31,724 nt of DNA from UBA5972 sp964600965 (lineage in GTDB: Bacteria; Pseudomonadota; Alphaproteobacteria; Rhodobacterales; Rhodobacteraceae), in NCBI GenBank assembly GCA_964600965.1, contig CAZRLO010000019.1, forward strand, positions 1 to 31,724. The letters run 5' to 3'. The notes below the pieces were generated by a model. It saw nothing but the letters and a program-made list of their open reading frames with translations. It was not told the DNA's origin and searched no databases. Below are positions 15,010 to 23,450 of the stretch, one piece after another; position 1 is the first letter of the stretch, and each line of letters opens with the position of its first letter. The translations under genes were made by a program, and so were the position numbers.

Positions 15010-15037
15010 GGAACCCACGAAGGCATTCGTGGGTTCC
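15010..15037 (+). terminator. Strong 12-bp hairpin between pstS and pstC (attenuator or partial terminator)
   Basis: GGAACCCACGAA (15010-15021), loop GGCA and TTCGTGGGTTCC (15026-15037) form a perfect 12-bp stem. It is followed by only CTT, so termination would be weak. It lies 21 bases before pstC. In transport operons such stems lower expression of the permease genes relative to the binding protein, by partial termination or by blocking 3' decay. Confidence 0.7.
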
Positions 15038-15057
15038 CTTGATGATCGGCGGGGGGC

Positions 15058-16008
15058 ATGGCTGGCAGCACCATTGATTTGACGCGGCGAAACCGGTCCC
15101 GGACACTTGACCGCGCCATCATCCTGTTGCTCGCGGCGTCGGCGGGGATCGCGATTTTCGTGACCTTGGGGATCGTGTTATCGCTGGTCGGCGAAACCTG
15201 GCTTTTCTTCAAACGCGTACCGGTCAGCGAATTCCTGTTCGGGTTGAACTGGTCGCCGCAAACCGCGATACGGGCCGATCAGGTCGGGGCCGAAGGCAGC
15301 TTCGGTGCCATCCCGCTGATCAACGGCACGCTTTTGATCAGCGCCATCGCCATGCTGGTCGCGACCCCGCTGGGGCTGGCCTCGGCCGTCTATCTGTCGG
15401 AATACGCCAGCCGCCGCGCCCGCGACTGGATCAAACCGGCGCTGGAAATTCTGGCAGGCATTCCAACGGTGGTTTACGGCTTTTTTGCCGCCCTGACGGT
15501 CGCGCCCTTCATCCGCATGACCGGGGGGCAGTTTGGGCTGGAAATCGCCAGTGAAAGCGCACTGGCGGCGGGGATCGTGATGGGAATCATGATCGTACCG
15601 CTGATATCGTCGCTGTCGGATGACGTGATCAATGCCGTACCGCAGTCGCTGCGGGATGCCTCTTTCGGGTTGGGGGCGACGAAGTCGGAAACCGTGCGTC
15701 GGGTGATCCTGCCTGCGGCATTGCCGGGGATCGCGGGTTCGTTGCTACTGGCGACCAGCCGCGCCATCGGCGAAACCATGATCGTGGTGATGGCAGCCGG
15801 GTTGGCGGCAAACCTGACCCTCAACCCGCTTCAGGCGGTGACCACCATTACCGCCCAGATCGTCGCCCTGTTGACCGGGGATCAGGAATTCGACAGCGCC
15901 AAAACCCTTTCGGCCTTTGCGCTGGGGCTGCTTTTGTTCACCATCACGCTTTTGATCAACATCGCCGCCCAGTGGATCGTGCGCCGCTACCGTGAACAAT
16001 ATGATTGA
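15058..16008 (+). CDS. pstC: Phosphate ABC transporter permease PstC
   Basis: A 316-residue inner-membrane permease that pairs with PstA. Six hydrophobic segments are apparent. The first (about 20-43: IILLLAASAGIAIFVTLGIV) is followed by a short periplasmic stretch (FLFGLNWSPQ) and five more helices. The cytoplasmic EAA-type loop that contacts the ATPase reads SLRDASFGLGATKSETVRRV, followed by ILPAALPGI. The length equals the Escherichia coli protein. The ATG at 15058 follows a GGCGGGGGG purine tract. The 3' end overlaps pstA by 8 bases, pointing to coupled translation. Confidence 0.95.
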   Translation: MAGSTIDLTRRNRSRTLDRAIILLLAASAGIAIFVTLGIVLSLVGETWLFFKRVPVSEFLFGLNWSPQTAIRADQVGAEGSFGAIPLINGTLLISAIAMLVATPLGLASAVYLSEYASRRARDWIKPALEILAGIPTVVYGFFAALTVAPFIRMTGGQFGLEIASESALAAGIVMGIMIVPLISSLSDDVINAVPQSLRDASFGLGATKSETVRRVILPAALPGIAGSLLLATSRAIGETMIVVMAAGLAANLTLNPLQAVTTITAQIVALLTGDQEFDSAKTLSAFALGLLLFTITLLINIAAQWIVRRYREQYD

Positions 16009-17260
16009 TTTCTCCAAAAGTGCCGGGTTCGATCTGGCGGCGCGGCATCGCGCCGAAACCCGCTTTCGCTGGGTCGGGCGGATCGCGATCCTGATCTCGC
16101 TGGGGTTTCTGGCATGGCTGCTGGTCACGGTTTTCGCCGGTGGCATCGGCACGGTGCGGCAGGTAGAGATCGCGGTATCCGTCGATCTGGGCGCGGATAA
16201 TGTCGATCCGTCCGACATCCGCGACGCCAGTTTCGGCAAGCTCGTGAAATCGGGCCTGCGCGGCATGTTTCCCACCGTCAAAAAGCGCAAGGACAAAAAG
16301 AAACTTTACAACCTCGTCAGCCCCGAAGGCGCGTTCGAACTCGAGCGCCGGGCAATTGCCGATCCGTCGATACTGGGCGAGGTTCGGCCGGTGTGGCTGA
16401 CGGCCTCGGACGATCTGAGCCTTTTTGTGCGCGGCAAGATCGACGGTGCCCTGCCCGAGGACCAGCGCCCGATTTCTGACAAGGAAATCGCGTGGATCGG
16501 GCAGTTGGAAGCGGCGGGCCAGATCCGGCAGGTTGCAAACTGGCGATTCCTGACCGGTGGCGACAGCCGCGAGCCGGAAATCGCGGGAATTCTGGCGGCA
16601 TTGGTCGGCTCGGCGCTGTCGCTGGGCGTCTGTTTTCTGCTGAGCTTTCCGCTGGGCATCATGGCGGCCACCTATCTGGAGGAATTCGCGCCGGAAAACC
16701 GGCTGTCGGATGTGATCGAGGTCAACATCAACAATCTGGCGGCCGTGCCGTCGATCGTGTTCGGGCTGTTGGGGTTGTCGATCTTTCTCGGGGCGATGGG
16801 ATTACCTCGCTCGTCGCCTCTGGTCGGAGGGATGGTGTTGTCGCTGATGACGCTGCCCACCATCATCATCGCGGCCCGCGCCAGTCTGAAATCGGTGCCA
16901 CCCTCGATCAAGGAGGCGGCGCTGGCACTGGGGGCAACCCCGGTTCAGGCGGTGTTTCACCACGTCTTCCCCGTTGCGCTGCCCGGTATGCTGACCGGGG
17001 CGATCGTCGGCATGGCGCGGGCGCTGGGGGACACGGCGCCCCTGCTGATGATTGGCATGGTCGCCTTCATCGTCGATGTGCCAAAGTCGATTCTGGAACC
17101 CGCGACCGCGTTGCCGGTGCAGATATTCCTGTGGGCGGACAGCCCCGAAAGGGCGTTTGCCGAAAAAACTTCCGCCGCGATTCTGGTGCTTCTGCTTTTC
17201 CTGATCGCGATGAACCTGGTTGCCATTCTGATGCGGCGCAAACTGGAACAGAGATTCTGA
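16001..17260 (+). CDS. pstA: Phosphate ABC transporter permease PstA, with long periplasmic insert
   Basis: A 419-residue permease, about 120 residues longer than the E. coli protein. The first membrane helix lies at about 27-48. It is followed by a hydrophilic stretch to about residue 190 that contains a lysine-rich part (VKKRKDKKKLYN) and must be a periplasmic insert if normal topology holds. The remaining helices resemble standard PstA. The EAA loop reads SIKEAALALGATPVQAVFHH, then VFPVALPGM, and the region ARALGDTAPLLMIG is characteristic of PstA. The ATG at 16001 overlaps the pstC end; a GTG at 15992 is an alternative. PstB begins two bases after the stop. Insert function is unknown. Confidence 0.94.
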   Translation: MIDFSKSAGFDLAARHRAETRFRWVGRIAILISLGFLAWLLVTVFAGGIGTVRQVEIAVSVDLGADNVDPSDIRDASFGKLVKSGLRGMFPTVKKRKDKKKLYNLVSPEGAFELERRAIADPSILGEVRPVWLTASDDLSLFVRGKIDGALPEDQRPISDKEIAWIGQLEAAGQIRQVANWRFLTGGDSREPEIAGILAALVGSALSLGVCFLLSFPLGIMAATYLEEFAPENRLSDVIEVNINNLAAVPSIVFGLLGLSIFLGAMGLPRSSPLVGGMVLSLMTLPTIIIAARASLKSVPPSIKEAALALGATPVQAVFHHVFPVALPGMLTGAIVGMARALGDTAPLLMIGMVAFIVDVPKSILEPATALPVQIFLWADSPERAFAEKTSAAILVLLLFLIAMNLVAILMRRKLEQRF

Positions 17261-17262
17261 AC

Positions 17263-18024
17263 ATGTCCGAACCCATCATTGCCGCCCGCGATGTCGATGT
17301 CTTTTACGCCGAAAAACAGGCGTTGTTTGGCGTTGATCTGGATATTGCCGCGAAACAGGTGACCTCGTTGATCGGCCCGTCTGGTTGTGGCAAGTCGACC
17401 TTTCTGCGCGCCATCAACCGGATGAACGACCTGATTCCGATCTGCCGGTTTTCCGGCTCGTTGAAAATAGACGGTCAGGATGTTTACGATCCCGCAGTGG
17501 ATGTGGTGGCGTTGCGCGCGCAGGTCGGCATGGTGTTTCAGAAACCGAACCCGTTTCCCAAATCGATCCGCGAAAACGTGGCTTATGGTTTGAAGATCCA
17601 CAAGATGACGACCTCGAAATCCGAACTGGACGACCGGATCGAAACCAGCCTGAAATCAGCGGGCCTGTGGGACGAGGTTGCCGACCGGCTGGACGAGCCG
17701 GGCAACGGTCTTTCGGGTGGACAGCAACAGCGGCTTTGCATCGCCCGCACCATTGCCGTGGAACCGCGCGTGGTCCTGATGGACGAACCATGTTCGGCGC
17801 TCGACCCGATTGCAACCGCGGTAATCGAGGAACTGATCGACGAGTTGCGGCAGGATTTCACCATCGTCATCGTCACGCATTCGATGCAGCAGGCCGCGCG
17901 TATTTCGCAGCGCACTGCGTTTTTCCACCTCGGCAAACTGGTCGAGGTCGGCGATACAGACGCGGTGTTCACCAACCCGCGCGAGGAACGCACGCAGAAC
18001 TACATTACCGGACGGATCGGATAG
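17263..18024 (+). CDS. pstB: Phosphate ABC transporter ATPase PstB
   Basis: A 253-residue ATPase that powers PstCA. Walker A GPSGCGKST (38-46), Q-loop GMVFQKPNPFPKSI (the PNPFP segment is diagnostic for PstB), signature LSGGQQQR, Walker B VVLMDEPCSALDP and H-loop VTHSM are all present. Length is normal. The start is two bases after pstA. PhoU follows after nine bases. Besides transport, PstB helps signal phosphate status through PhoU to PhoR. Confidence 0.98.
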   Translation: MSEPIIAARDVDVFYAEKQALFGVDLDIAAKQVTSLIGPSGCGKSTFLRAINRMNDLIPICRFSGSLKIDGQDVYDPAVDVVALRAQVGMVFQKPNPFPKSIRENVAYGLKIHKMTTSKSELDDRIETSLKSAGLWDEVADRLDEPGNGLSGGQQQRLCIARTIAVEPRVVLMDEPCSALDPIATAVIEELIDELRQDFTIVIVTHSMQQAARISQRTAFFHLGKLVEVGDTDAVFTNPREERTQNYITGRIG

Positions 18025-18033
18025 GTCGAAATC

Positions 18034-18705
18034 ATGGAAAGCGAACATATTGTCGGGCGGTTCGACAAGGATCTGACCAAGATCAAGAACGACATCCTGA
18101 AAATGGGTGCGTTGGTCAATGCACAGATCAAGGGCGCAACCGACGCGCTGATGGAACTGGACACCGCCGAGGTGGACCGGCTGGTCGCCACCGACCGCAA
18201 GATTAACGGCATGGCCAAAAAGGTACATAACCGCGCCGAGCGGCTGATCGCGCTGCGGCAACCGATGGCGCTTGATCTGCGCGAGGCCCTGTTGGCGATA
18301 AAGATCGCGGGCGAACTGGAAAGGATCGGCGATCACGCGAAATCAACGGCGAAACGCGTGCGAAAGCTCTCGGACAACGCCAACGCCGGGGCCGTGCTCA
18401 ACAGCGTCGGTGAAATGAGCGCAAAGGTTCAGGCGATGCTGACCGATGTTCTGCTGGCCTACCGCGACAGCAATATCGAACTGGCCGCCGAAATCCGCGA
18501 TCGCGACCCCGAAGTGGACGACCTGAACAAATCGATTTTCGCCGGCGCCATCACTGCAATCGGCGAAAACAGCGCCGACGCCGAAACCCTGGTGCATGTG
18601 ATCATTCTGGCCCGGAATTTCGAACGCGTCGGCGACCACGTGGTCAACATGTCGCGCCAGGTGCACCACATCGTGACCGGCAAAGACCTGAAAGCGTCGG
18701 CCTGA
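18034..18705 (+). CDS. phoU: Phosphate signalling protein PhoU
   Basis: A 223-residue cytoplasmic protein made of two homologous three-helix bundles. The metal-binding repeats are visible as LDLREALLAIKIAGELERIGDHA in outline (E and D ligands in ELERIGDH) and, in the second half, ARNFERVGDHVVNMS. RQPMALDLR is conserved in the family. PhoU couples Pst occupancy to the PhoR kinase and restrains phosphate uptake. It closes the pst operon. The response-regulator gene phoB, which often follows phoU in related bacteria, is not here; cytochrome oxidase genes follow instead. Confidence 0.97.
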   Translation: MESEHIVGRFDKDLTKIKNDILKMGALVNAQIKGATDALMELDTAEVDRLVATDRKINGMAKKVHNRAERLIALRQPMALDLREALLAIKIAGELERIGDHAKSTAKRVRKLSDNANAGAVLNSVGEMSAKVQAMLTDVLLAYRDSNIELAAEIRDRDPEVDDLNKSIFAGAITAIGENSADAETLVHVIILARNFERVGDHVVNMSRQVHHIVTGKDLKASA

Positions 18706-18739
18706 AGGCGACCGAACACACGCCGGATACAGCCGGTCC

Positions 18740-18762
18740 GGTTCCGAAGTGTTCCGGAATCC
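18740..18762 (+). terminator. Imperfect stem downstream of phoU
   Basis: GGTTCCG (18740-18746) and CGGAATCC (18755-18762) can pair with one bulged base around an 8-base loop. No clear T-run follows. It could mark the end of the pst operon. The rest of the 275-base gap to the oxidase genes shows nothing else I can name. Confidence 0.25.
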
Positions 18763-18980
18763 CTTGTGGCAGTCGAACTGCATCTTCCAAAAACACCAAC
18801 AAAATAAAACCGTTAGGGTTCGCGCCCCGGCGTCGATATCGCTAACCGGCCAGAATGCTTGAATAAATTCCAGAGTTAGGCTACCGTCACCGGAAGTCTG
18901 CCGGAACCAACAACAATTCGCATACCAGCAACGCTGAAAATGTGATGAAACGGCGGTCCAGATAAAGGGGGCTCTGTCTG

Positions 18981-19814
18981 ATGGTCGTGGCAGTCGTACT
19001 TATCCTTATGGTCGTGTTCAGCGTTCTGTTCGCGATCTTCAATCCCTGGGTCTATGTGCCCCTCGCGGCGGATTGGGGCGAACTTGATACCCTGATCGAC
19101 ATTACGCTTTACATCACCGGTGCGGTCTTCGTGGCCATCACCTTGTTCATGGCATGGGGTCTGATCAAATACACCAACCGTCCGGGTCACAAGGCGGACT
19201 TTGAGCCCGAGAACAAGAAACTTGAACTTTGGCTGACCATCGCGACCGGAATTGGCGTGATCGCATTGCTGGCACCCGGACTGGTGATCTGGAACAAATT
19301 CATCACCGTTCCAGACGACGCCGTCGTGGTCGAGGTGATCGGTGAACAGTGGACATGGCAATTCCGTCTGCCCGGCCCCGATGGCGAGTTCGGCGATGTT
19401 TCCAACATGGAAATCTACGAAACTCCGTTCGGAATCGATGAACACGACCCGGTCGGACAGGACGACATTCTGATCGAGGACAACGAACTGCATATTCTGG
19501 TCGACCAGCCGGTCCGGATGGATTTGCGCTCGGTTGATGTGCTGCACGATTTTTATGTCCCGAATTTCCGCGCGAAGATGGATTTGGTGCCCGGCACGGT
19601 CACCTATTTCTGGATCACGCCGACGGTGCCCGGAACCTATGAAATCGTTTGCGCCGAATTGTGCGGCCTGGGGCATTCCGAAATGCGGGGATATGTCGTT
19701 GTGGACACGCAGGCGGATTATGACGAGTGGCTTGCAGAGCAAAGCAGCTTTGCCGAGCTGATGGCGGCAACCAATACCGACACCGGCACGCAAGCTGCTC
19801 AACTTGAAGAATAA
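18981..19814 (+). CDS. coxB: Cytochrome c oxidase subunit II (CuA site)
   Basis: A 277-residue subunit II that takes electrons from cytochrome c via the binuclear CuA centre. A hydrophobic N-terminus (1-20) could be a signal or anchor. Two membrane helices follow (about 39-63 and 83-104), then the periplasmic cupredoxin domain. CuA ligands are complete: H189 (VLHDFYVP), C224, E226, C228, H232 and M235 (CAELCGLGHSEM). The aromatic patch for electron entry is GEQWTWQF (121-128). There is no C-terminal heme c domain, so it is not caa3. AGGGGG nine bases before the ATG at 18981 supports the start. It leads a five-gene operon whose content resembles coxMNOP of Bradyrhizobium; by that scheme this is the coxM equivalent. 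Confidence 0.95.
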   Translation: MVVAVVLILMVVFSVLFAIFNPWVYVPLAADWGELDTLIDITLYITGAVFVAITLFMAWGLIKYTNRPGHKADFEPENKKLELWLTIATGIGVIALLAPGLVIWNKFITVPDDAVVVEVIGEQWTWQFRLPGPDGEFGDVSNMEIYETPFGIDEHDPVGQDDILIEDNELHILVDQPVRMDLRSVDVLHDFYVPNFRAKMDLVPGTVTYFWITPTVPGTYEIVCAELCGLGHSEMRGYVVVDTQADYDEWLAEQSSFAELMAATNTDTGTQAAQLEE

Positions 19815-19829
19815 AGCGGGAGAACCGGC

Positions 19830-21572
19830 ATGGTAGACGCCAATATCGACGCCCACGAAGGCGAGTTGCACGAGCCGACGAGCTTTATCACGAAATATGT
19901 CTGGAGCCAGGACCACAAGGTCATTGCCGTTCAGTACGCGGTAACCGCGATATCGGTGGGGCTGGTGGCGCTGGTCATGTCGTGGCTGATGCGCATGCAG
20001 CTTGGATTTCCGGGCACGCTGGAATTCATCGACGCGGCGGCCTATTACCAATATGTGACCATGCATGGCATGATCATGGTCATCTACCTGCTGACGGCGC
20101 TGTTTCTGGGCGGGTTCGGCAATTATCTGATCCCCCTGATGGTCGGCGCGCGGGACATGGTGTTCCCGTATCTCAACATGCTGAGCTACTGGTTCTATCT
20201 GTTGTCGGTGATCATATTGATGGCCAGTTTCTTTGTTCCGGGGGGTGCTACAGGTGCCGGCTGGACGCTTTATCCGCCGCAATCGATCACCCAGGGAACG
20301 CCCGGCTATGACTGGGGCATCATTCTGATGCTGGTATCGCTGATCGTTTTCATCGTGGCCTTTACCGCGGGCGGGCTCAACTATACGATCACCGTCCTTC
20401 AGGCCCGGACCCGTGGCATGACCCTGATGCGGATGCCGCTGAGCGTCTGGGGCATTTTCACCGCGACGATCATGGGCCTTCTGGCGTTTCCGGCACTGTT
20501 CGTCGGCGGCGTGATGATGCTGTTGGACCGGCTTCTGGGCACCTCGTTCTTCATGCCGGCAATGGTGTCGCTGGGCGAACCGCAAACCTATAACGGCGGC
20601 AGCCCGCTGCTGTTTCAGCACCTGTTCTGGTTCTTCGGCCACCCCGAGGTTTATATCGTCGCCCTGCCCGCCTTTGGCATCGTGTCCGACCTGATCTCGG
20701 TTCATGCGCGCAAAAACATTTTCGGTTATCGCCAGATGGTGTGGGCCATCGTCATCATCGGAGCGCTGAGTTTCGTTGTCTGGGCGCACCACATGTATGT
20801 GGCCGGCATGAACCCGTATTTCGGATTCTTCTTTGCGACGACGACCCTGATCATCGCGCTTCCAACGGCGGTCAAGGTATACAACTGGGTCCTGACGCTA
20901 TGGCGCGGCAATATCCATCTGACCGTCCCGATGCTGTTCGCGATTGCCTTCATCATGACGTTTGTGGTTGGCGGTCTGACCGGCCTGTTTCTGGGCAACG
21001 TCGTGGTCGATGTTCCGCTTTCCGATACCTATTTCGTCGTTGCGCATTTTCACATGGTGATGGGGGTTGCACCCATCCTGGTGGTGTTCGGCGCAATCTA
21101 TCACTGGTACCCCAAAATCACCGGGCGAATGTTGAACGACAAGATTGGGCATACCCATTTCTGGGTGACCTTCATCGGAACCTATCTGATCTACTTTCCG
21201 ATGCATTTCCTGGGTTTCGTGGGCATGCCGCGCAGGTACTACACGTTCGACGATATGGGCTTCATCCCGGAAAGCGCGTTCACGCTGAATTCCTTTATCA
21301 CCGTGGTCGCAATTTTCGTCGGCGTGATGCAGCTTCTGTTCATCTTCAACATGATCTGGAGCCTGTTCAAGGGCAAGGTCGCGGATCCGAACCCGTGGAA
21401 CGCTGCTTCGCTTGAATGGCAGACACCGCATACCCCGCCCAAACACGGCAATTGGGGCCCTGCCCTACCCGAGGTTCACCGCTGGGCGTATGACTATTCG
21501 CTGCCGGGCGCCAAGCAGGATTTCATTCCGCAGAACGAGCCTCAGAAAAAAGGTGTAGGGACCGGCGAATGA
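19830..21572 (+). CDS. coxA: Cytochrome c oxidase subunit I (A1-type heme-copper oxidase)
   Basis: A 580-residue catalytic subunit with about twelve helices that reduces O2 to water and pumps protons. Heme a ligands are H79 (VTMHGMIM) and H408, heme a3 is bound by H406 (VAHFHMV), and CuB by H271, H320 and H321 (FGHPEVY, WAHHMY). Y275 of HPEVY is the tyrosine that cross-links to H271. The D-channel entrance is GARDMVFPYLN (D109, N116) and ends at E273, which marks the A1 class. The K-channel lysine is K349 (LPTAVKVYNW). It starts 15 bases after coxB with a GGGAGAA ribosome site, and its stop overlaps the next gene by ATGA. The proton-pumping apparatus therefore looks complete. Confidence 0.98.
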   Translation: MVDANIDAHEGELHEPTSFITKYVWSQDHKVIAVQYAVTAISVGLVALVMSWLMRMQLGFPGTLEFIDAAAYYQYVTMHGMIMVIYLLTALFLGGFGNYLIPLMVGARDMVFPYLNMLSYWFYLLSVIILMASFFVPGGATGAGWTLYPPQSITQGTPGYDWGIILMLVSLIVFIVAFTAGGLNYTITVLQARTRGMTLMRMPLSVWGIFTATIMGLLAFPALFVGGVMMLLDRLLGTSFFMPAMVSLGEPQTYNGGSPLLFQHLFWFFGHPEVYIVALPAFGIVSDLISVHARKNIFGYRQMVWAIVIIGALSFVVWAHHMYVAGMNPYFGFFFATTTLIIALPTAVKVYNWVLTLWRGNIHLTVPMLFAIAFIMTFVVGGLTGLFLGNVVVDVPLSDTYFVVAHFHMVMGVAPILVVFGAIYHWYPKITGRMLNDKIGHTHFWVTFIGTYLIYFPMHFLGFVGMPRRYYTFDDMGFIPESAFTLNSFITVVAIFVGVMQLLFIFNMIWSLFKGKVADPNPWNAASLEWQTPHTPPKHGNWGPALPEVHRWAYDYSLPGAKQDFIPQNEPQKKGVGTGE

Positions 21573-22246
21573 GCTTTTTTCGGCAATTGAGGGACAAACC
21601 CTGGGACACAGACGCGCGCGCGCCTGAAATGATCCATCCCGGGCTCGGCGACCGCGGTCAGACGACGCGCAAAGGTCTGCTGCTGTTTCTGGCGGTCGTG
21701 TCGACGCTGTTCTTCATGATCACTTTTGCCTATTTCGAGACCATGGCCCAGATCAACTGGACGCCGTTGCAGGAACCGCGCCTGTTGTGGCTGAATACCG
21801 GGCTGATCATCCTCAGCAGCGTGTTCATGCAGCGGGCCAGCAATCTGCTGAACGCCGGAGGCGAACCGCAATCGGCGCAAAGATCGCTGATGCTGGCCGG
21901 GTTTCTGGCGGTTGCATTTCTGGTGGGTCAGATCATGGCGTGGCGGGAATTGCTGGCCGGCGGTTTCTTTGCCGCGACCAACCCGTCGGTCGCTTTCTTC
22001 TATCTGATCACGGCGCTGCACGGTCTGCACCTGTTCGGCGGCATTTCGGTTCTGGCGGTTTCGGTGGCGGAATCGTTCCAGCAGAAAGACAGCGAAAAGC
22101 TGCTGCGCACCACGAAATTGTGCACAACCTACTGGCATTATCTGTTGGGGGTCTGGCTGCTGATGTTCGGATTCCTGCTGGTCGATTACAACGGCGCCAT
22201 CAATGTCGTGGCATTGTGTGTCGGGTTGCTGACCGGATCGCCCTGA
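21569..22246 (+). CDS. Cytochrome c oxidase subunit III-like protein, first copy
   Basis: A 225-residue membrane protein of the subunit III family. Helices appear at about 36-56, 71-87, 106-125, 142-166 and 186-205, with a possible sixth at the C-terminus. Subunit III marks HGLHLFGGISVL (151-162) and TTYWHYLLGVWLLMF (186-200) are present. It starts inside the coxA stop (ATGA). It is one of two consecutive subunit III genes and the more divergent one, with the usual YWHFVD reduced to YWHYLL. It corresponds by order to CoxO of coxMNOP operons. Subunit III stabilises proton uptake and turnover of subunit I. Confidence 0.85.
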   Translation: MSFFRQLRDKPWDTDARAPEMIHPGLGDRGQTTRKGLLLFLAVVSTLFFMITFAYFETMAQINWTPLQEPRLLWLNTGLIILSSVFMQRASNLLNAGGEPQSAQRSLMLAGFLAVAFLVGQIMAWRELLAGGFFAATNPSVAFFYLITALHGLHLFGGISVLAVSVAESFQQKDSEKLLRTTKLCTTYWHYLLGVWLLMFGFLLVDYNGAINVVALCVGLLTGSP

Positions 22247-22298
22247 CGCATGACTTGAAAGAACAAGGCCGGAAAACCGGCGATGGAGGGACGTGAAT

Positions 22299-22991
22299 AT
22301 GGCCGCTGACAACGCAAAGGCCGCAGAACTCGCCGGTGACGGATCGGGCTGGGGCGGCATGACCACCGACTGGGCCTCGGACAAGGACGCGTTCAAGCAG
22401 GTGCCCTGGGGCAAGGCCATGATGTGGGTCTTTCTGCTGAGCGACACGTTCATATTCGGCAGTTTTCTGACCGGTTACATGTCCGTGCGGATGACAACAA
22501 CGTCGCAATGGCCGGACCCGAACGAAGTGTTCGCGCTGACCATAGGCGGCGTGACCCTGCCATTGATCCTGATCGCGATCATGACATTCATCCTGATCTC
22601 GTCCAGCGGTACCATGGCGATGGCGGTCAATTTCGGCTATCGCCGGGACAAACGCAAAACCGCCATCCTGATCGTGACGACCGCGCTGTTCGGCGCATCC
22701 TTCGTTGGCATGCAGGCGTTCGAGTGGACCAAGCTGATTTCGGAAGGCGTACGACCATGGGGCAACCCGTTCGGTGCGCCGCAATTCGGATCGACGTTCT
22801 TCATGATCACCGGATTTCATGGTCTGCACGTCTCGATCGGGGTGATCTATCTTTTGACCATCGCGCGCAAAGTCGCGCGGGGCGATTATGACCGCAGCGG
22901 AGATTATCAAAGCGTCGAGATCGTGGGCCTCTACTGGCACTTCGTCGATCTGGTCTGGGTATTCATCTTCGCATTCTTCTATTTGTGGTAA
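22299..22991 (+). CDS. Cytochrome c oxidase subunit III-like protein, second copy
   Basis: A 230-residue membrane protein of the subunit III family. After a hydrophilic N-terminus (1-36), helices appear at about 40-60, 82-103, 120-138, 166-188 and 206-229. Family marks are FLLSDTFIFGSFLTGY, QAFEWTKLI, FHGLHVSIGVIYLL and YWHFVDLVWVFIFAFFYLW, which ends the protein. The ATG at 22299 has GGAGGG eight bases upstream; a GTG at 22293 is too close to that site. It resembles classical subunit III more than the preceding gene does, and corresponds by order to CoxP. The two copies share little obvious sequence beyond these motifs, so they are old paralogues rather than a recent duplication. Confidence 0.9.
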   Translation: MAADNAKAAELAGDGSGWGGMTTDWASDKDAFKQVPWGKAMMWVFLLSDTFIFGSFLTGYMSVRMTTTSQWPDPNEVFALTIGGVTLPLILIAIMTFILISSSGTMAMAVNFGYRRDKRKTAILIVTTALFGASFVGMQAFEWTKLISEGVRPWGNPFGAPQFGSTFFMITGFHGLHVSIGVIYLLTIARKVARGDYDRSGDYQSVEIVGLYWHFVDLVWVFIFAFFYLW

Positions 22992-23002
22992 GGACCAAAA
23001 CA

Positions 23003-23344
23003 ATGGCGCATGACGAGGTACAACAACATCCGATCGGAATCTACTTTGCCATCTGGGGATTGCTTTTCGTGCTTAGCGCGTTTTCGTATCTGGTGGATTA
23101 TCTTGGGTTTGAAAGCTATACGCGCTGGTTTCTGATCCTGCTGTTCATGTTCCTCAAAGCCGGGTTCATCATCGCGATTTTCATGCATATGCGCTGGGAG
23201 CGTCTGGCGCTGCGCTGCGCTATTCTTGTGCCGCCCGGCGCGCTTCTGGTGCTGGTGGCTTTGATGGCAATCGAGTCGGATTTCACCGAAAACATCCGCT
23301 TTGACGTGTTCGGCACCCCAGCGGCACCTGTGGGGCATGAATAG
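23003..23344 (+). CDS. Cytochrome c oxidase subunit IV-like small membrane protein (CoxD/CyoD type)
   Basis: A 113-residue protein with three hydrophobic segments (about 12-34, 40-60 and 68-92) and the pattern HPIGIYFAIWGLLFVLSAFSY, then FLKAGFIIAIFMHMRWE, which is that of prokaryotic subunit IV (COX4_pro). It assists assembly or stability of the oxidase. The ATG at 23003 has AGGA eight bases upstream and is preferred to an upstream in-frame start that overlaps the previous gene. It is last in the oxidase operon. Confidence 0.87.
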   Translation: MAHDEVQQHPIGIYFAIWGLLFVLSAFSYLVDYLGFESYTRWFLILLFMFLKAGFIIAIFMHMRWERLALRCAILVPPGALLVLVALMAIESDFTENIRFDVFGTPAAPVGHE

Positions 23345-23369
23345 ACCGGAAAGATTGCGCAGCGACCGG

Positions 23370-23397
23370 ATGACAACGCCTTTCCGCCCTGTATAGT
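23370..23397 (+). promoter_or_regulatory. Putative promoter of the DUF2189 gene
   Basis: ATGACA (23370-23375) and TATAGT (23392-23397) are 16 bases apart in the 106-base gap after the oxidase operon, 53 bases before the DUF2189 start. The match is fair. Transcription could also simply continue from the oxidase genes. Confidence 0.35.
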
Positions 23398-23450
23398 GAA
23401 CCGGAACAAAGGTCTGTCGCCCAGATCGCCAATCTTTGCGGAGGAAGTCC

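Noticed and set aside
18876..20792. Long open frame of 638 codons on the minus strand opposite the oxidase genes
   Set aside because: Its translation is rich in His, Gln, Arg and Asp with no family pattern, while the plus strand encodes intact oxidase subunits II and I. It is a codon-bias shadow.
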